This document shows, piece after piece, positions 62,296-64,000 of a stretch of 64,000 nucleotides of DNA. The position numbers and the translations under genes are program-made. The first letter of the stretch is position 1. Every line of letters starts with the position of its first letter. Origin of the DNA: Phytohabitans sp037414955 (GTDB taxonomy: Bacteria > Actinomycetota > Actinomycetes > Mycobacteriales > Micromonosporaceae); NCBI GenBank assembly GCA_037414955.1, contig JBBEWH010000116.1, positions 1-64,000 of the forward strand. The letters are read 5' to 3'. The notes beneath the pieces are model-generated. The model was given only the letters and a program-made list of their open reading frames with translations, ran no database searches and was not told where the DNA came from.

Positions 62296-63402
62296 TCAAC
62301 GCCGGGTGAGCTGGTTGGCTTTGGCTGCCAGTGCGGTGAGCACCTGCTGGTAGGAGGCGTGGAAGCCGGCGACGCCCTGCGCTTCGAGGGTCAGGCCGAC
62401 GTCGTCCATGTCGATGTCGACGGCGGCCAGCCGGCGCATCAGTTCGGCTGCCTCGTCCACGCCGGTGTCGATCGTGCGGGCCAGCGTGCCGTGATCCTCG
62501 AACGCGGCGATGGTGACCTCGGGCAGGGTGTTGACGGTATCGGGTCCGATGAGCTCGTCGACGTACAAGGTGTCGGGGTAGGCCGGGTTCTTTGTGGAGG
62601 TGGATGCCCACAGCGGGCGCTGCAGGTGCGCCCCGAGGGCGGCTAGCCGGTCCCACCGCTGGCCGGAGAACCGCTCCCGGAACATCTGGTAGGCCAACTT
62701 TGCCTGGGCGATGGCCGCCTGGCCCCGCAGCGCCAGCGCCTCGCCGGTGCCGGCCGTCTCCAGGCGCCGGTCGATCTCGGTGTCGACCCGGCTGACAAAG
62801 AACGAGGCGACGCTGTGCACACGTGAGGGGTCGCCGCCTCTCTCGACGAAGGCTTCAAGCCCGGCCAGGTACGCCTCGATGATCTGCCCGTAGCGGGTCA
62901 GGGAGAAGATCAAGGTGATGTTGATGCTTCGGCCCTCGGCGATCATTGCCTGGACGGCGGGGACTCCTTCGGCGGTCGCCGGGATCTTCACGAACAGGTT
63001 GGGTTCGGCGATCCGCTCGTGCAGCGCCCGGCCGGCCAACACGGAGGCCTGGGTGTCGCGGGCCAGTTCAGCGGCCACTTCGAGGGAGGCGAAGCCGTCG
63101 GTGCCGCCGCTGTCGTCGAAGATCGGGCGTAGCGCGGTCAGCGCGGTGGTGATGTCGTCGACGACGAGCTGCCAGTAGGCGTCCTCGATCGGGCGGCCTG
63201 CCGCGGTCAGCGCCGAGAACTGCTCGTCGTAGTCGGCTGAGCCGACGATGGCTCGGGTCAAGATGGTCGGGTTGGCGGTTACTCCGCGGATCCCGGCGGA
63301 GATCATGCGCGCCAGGGTGCCGTCGCGTAGGTAGCCGCGGGTGAGGTTGTCCAGCCAGGGACTTTGTCCGTATTCGGAGTAGAGGCGTTTCAACGTGGCC
63401 AT
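62296..63402 (-). CDS. tal: Transaldolase
   Basis: A 368-residue enzyme of the pentose phosphate pathway that moves a dihydroxyacetone unit between sugar phosphates. Key sequences: GIRGVTANPTILTRAI near the N-terminus, NLFVKIPATAEGVPAVQAMI with the Schiff-base Lys, NITLIFSLTRYGQIIEAYLA, and WASTSTKNPAYPDTLYVDEL. Length and motifs match the long actinobacterial transaldolases. The ATG at 63402 follows GGAGGAATGACC. It heads the transaldolase, membrane protein, GH15 operon. Confidence 0.95.
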   Translation of the reverse strand: MATLKRLYSEYGQSPWLDNLTRGYLRDGTLARMISAGIRGVTANPTILTRAIVGSADYDEQFSALTAAGRPIEDAYWQLVVDDITTALTALRPIFDDSGGTDGFASLEVAAELARDTQASVLAGRALHERIAEPNLFVKIPATAEGVPAVQAMIAEGRSINITLIFSLTRYGQIIEAYLAGLEAFVERGGDPSRVHSVASFFVSRVDTEIDRRLETAGTGEALALRGQAAIAQAKLAYQMFRERFSGQRWDRLAALGAHLQRPLWASTSTKNPAYPDTLYVDELIGPDTVNTLPEVTIAAFEDHGTLARTIDTGVDEAAELMRRLAAVDIDMDDVGLTLEAQGVAGFHASYQQVLTALAAKANQLTRR

Positions 63403-63532
63403 TGGTCATTCCTCCAGCGGAGCGGCGCTTCGGTCATCTGCGGAGGTCAGCTACGGTCTGTTTACCGTATGCCCGCTGCGGAGGCCGTCGCAGATGGTGC
63501 AGTGGATTGCCGCGGGCTGTGCTCGGTCGCTA
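63403..63532 (-). promoter_or_regulatory. Likely promoter region of the transaldolase operon
   Basis: The 130 bases between the DoxX-like stop and the transaldolase start contain the transaldolase ribosome site (GGAGGAATGACC). No confident -35/-10 boxes were identified; read-through from the DoxX-like gene is also possible. Confidence 0.4.
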
Positions 63533-63976
63533 TCAGCGGGGCATCGCCGAGCCGGCCGATCGGCGTGCGGTGGCCAGCCGCGACAGCGCGAGCGCGGCCA
63601 CGAGCAGCCCGAAATCGCGCAACGCGACGTCATAGAACCCGCCGAGGATCAGCAGGTTCACGATGATCCCGGCCAACCAGGCCGCCACCACCAGCGCGCC
63701 GTACCGTGGCCGCGCGGCCACGAGCAGCCCGGCCACGATTTCGATCACTCCCACGGCGTACATCGCCTGCTGCGCGGTGCCCGGGACGAGCCGGTCGACG
63801 AACGGCGCGAGATAGCTCGGCCAGTCGGTCAACAGGTTGACGAACTTGTCCAGACCGAACGCGATCGGCGCCACCGTGAACACGGTGCGCAACAGCAGGA
63901 ACGCCTGGTGGGCGGGGTCTGCGGCCCGATCGGTCAGACGGGCGATCGTTGACGAGCCCGGTGCCTTGGTGTCCAT
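63533..63976 (-). CDS. DoxX-like small membrane protein
   Basis: A 147-residue protein with four membrane helices: AFLLLRTVFTVAPIAFGLDK, QQAMYAVGVIEIVAGLLVAA, YGALVVAAWLAGIIVNLLIL and DFGLLVAALALSRLA. The spacing and FGLDKFVNLLTDWPSYLAP match the DoxX/MauE-type family, linked to redox and quinone handling. The ATG at 63976 follows GTTGGAGGACC, a good ribosome site. Same strand as the transaldolase operon, 130 bases upstream. Confidence 0.85.
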   Translation of the reverse strand: MDTKAPGSSTIARLTDRAADPAHQAFLLLRTVFTVAPIAFGLDKFVNLLTDWPSYLAPFVDRLVPGTAQQAMYAVGVIEIVAGLLVAARPRYGALVVAAWLAGIIVNLLILGGFYDVALRDFGLLVAALALSRLATARRSAGSAMPR

Positions 63977-64000
63977 GGCGGTCCTCCAACCTTCTAAAAA

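Noticed and set aside
1..64000. CRISPR array
   Set aside because: No regularly spaced identical short repeats were seen. The repetitive parts (RHS, WD40, propeller) are coding repeats.

Overview
The window is high-GC DNA with frequent GTG and TTG starts, SARP regulators, a DrrAB-like exporter, very large RHS proteins and many decayed insertion sequences. This fits a filamentous actinomycete. Micromonosporaceae is my guess from gene style; no rRNA or other marker gene is present to prove it. It reads as an accessory, heavily remodelled region: transposases, a group II intron, integrase relics and frameshifted genes alternate with intact operons.

Layout. 1-3.3 kb: an IS30 transposase end, an IS982 transposase remnant and a group II intron with its reverse transcriptase (minus strand). 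3.5-9.1 kb: an RHS protein with a predicted PD-(D/E)XK nuclease tail, broken by one base near 7815, followed by a 319-residue gene that could be its immunity partner. 9.2-10.3 kb: a decayed tyrosine recombinase. 10.3-11.7 kb: a secreted Ig-like protein. 12-15.5 kb: ABC exporter plus two-component system in one operon. 15.7-20.9 kb: a deleted Tn3 transposase beside an intact Tn554-like set of two tyrosine recombinases and a zinc-ribbon protein.

21.5-34.8 kb is a coherent cell-envelope or lipid-linked glycan cluster. It holds a GT4 glycosyltransferase, an LPG-synthase-TM/YbhN-type membrane protein, four GT2 glycosyltransferases, a membrane-anchored EEP-fold hydrolase, a UbiA prenyltransferase of the decaprenyl-phosphate phosphoribosyltransferase type, an NAD-dependent epimerase, a class III aminotransferase and a SARP/NB-ARC regulator. 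Genes overlap or nearly abut in short divergent and convergent operons. A perfect 62-bp palindrome separates two converging ones. A second BTAD regulator follows.

35.7-46.9 kb is one operon: a 3070-residue secreted RHS protein (DNRLRE, LamG, RHS repeats, an unusual Trp/Arg 11-residue repeat, a Hint autoprocessing domain, an unknown tail) followed 24 bases later by a secreted PLL-lectin-like beta-propeller protein. 47-57.5 kb mixes intact genes (two SDR oxidoreductases, a MmyB-type regulator, a phytase-like esterase, WD40 and lipoprotein beta-propellers) with relics (TnsA-like, integrase, SigE-type sigma factor, LuxR, IS5). 57.6-64 kb holds a membrane protein, two poorly defined genes and a carbon-metabolism set: GH15 glucoamylase/trehalase, small membrane protein, transaldolase and DoxX-like protein.
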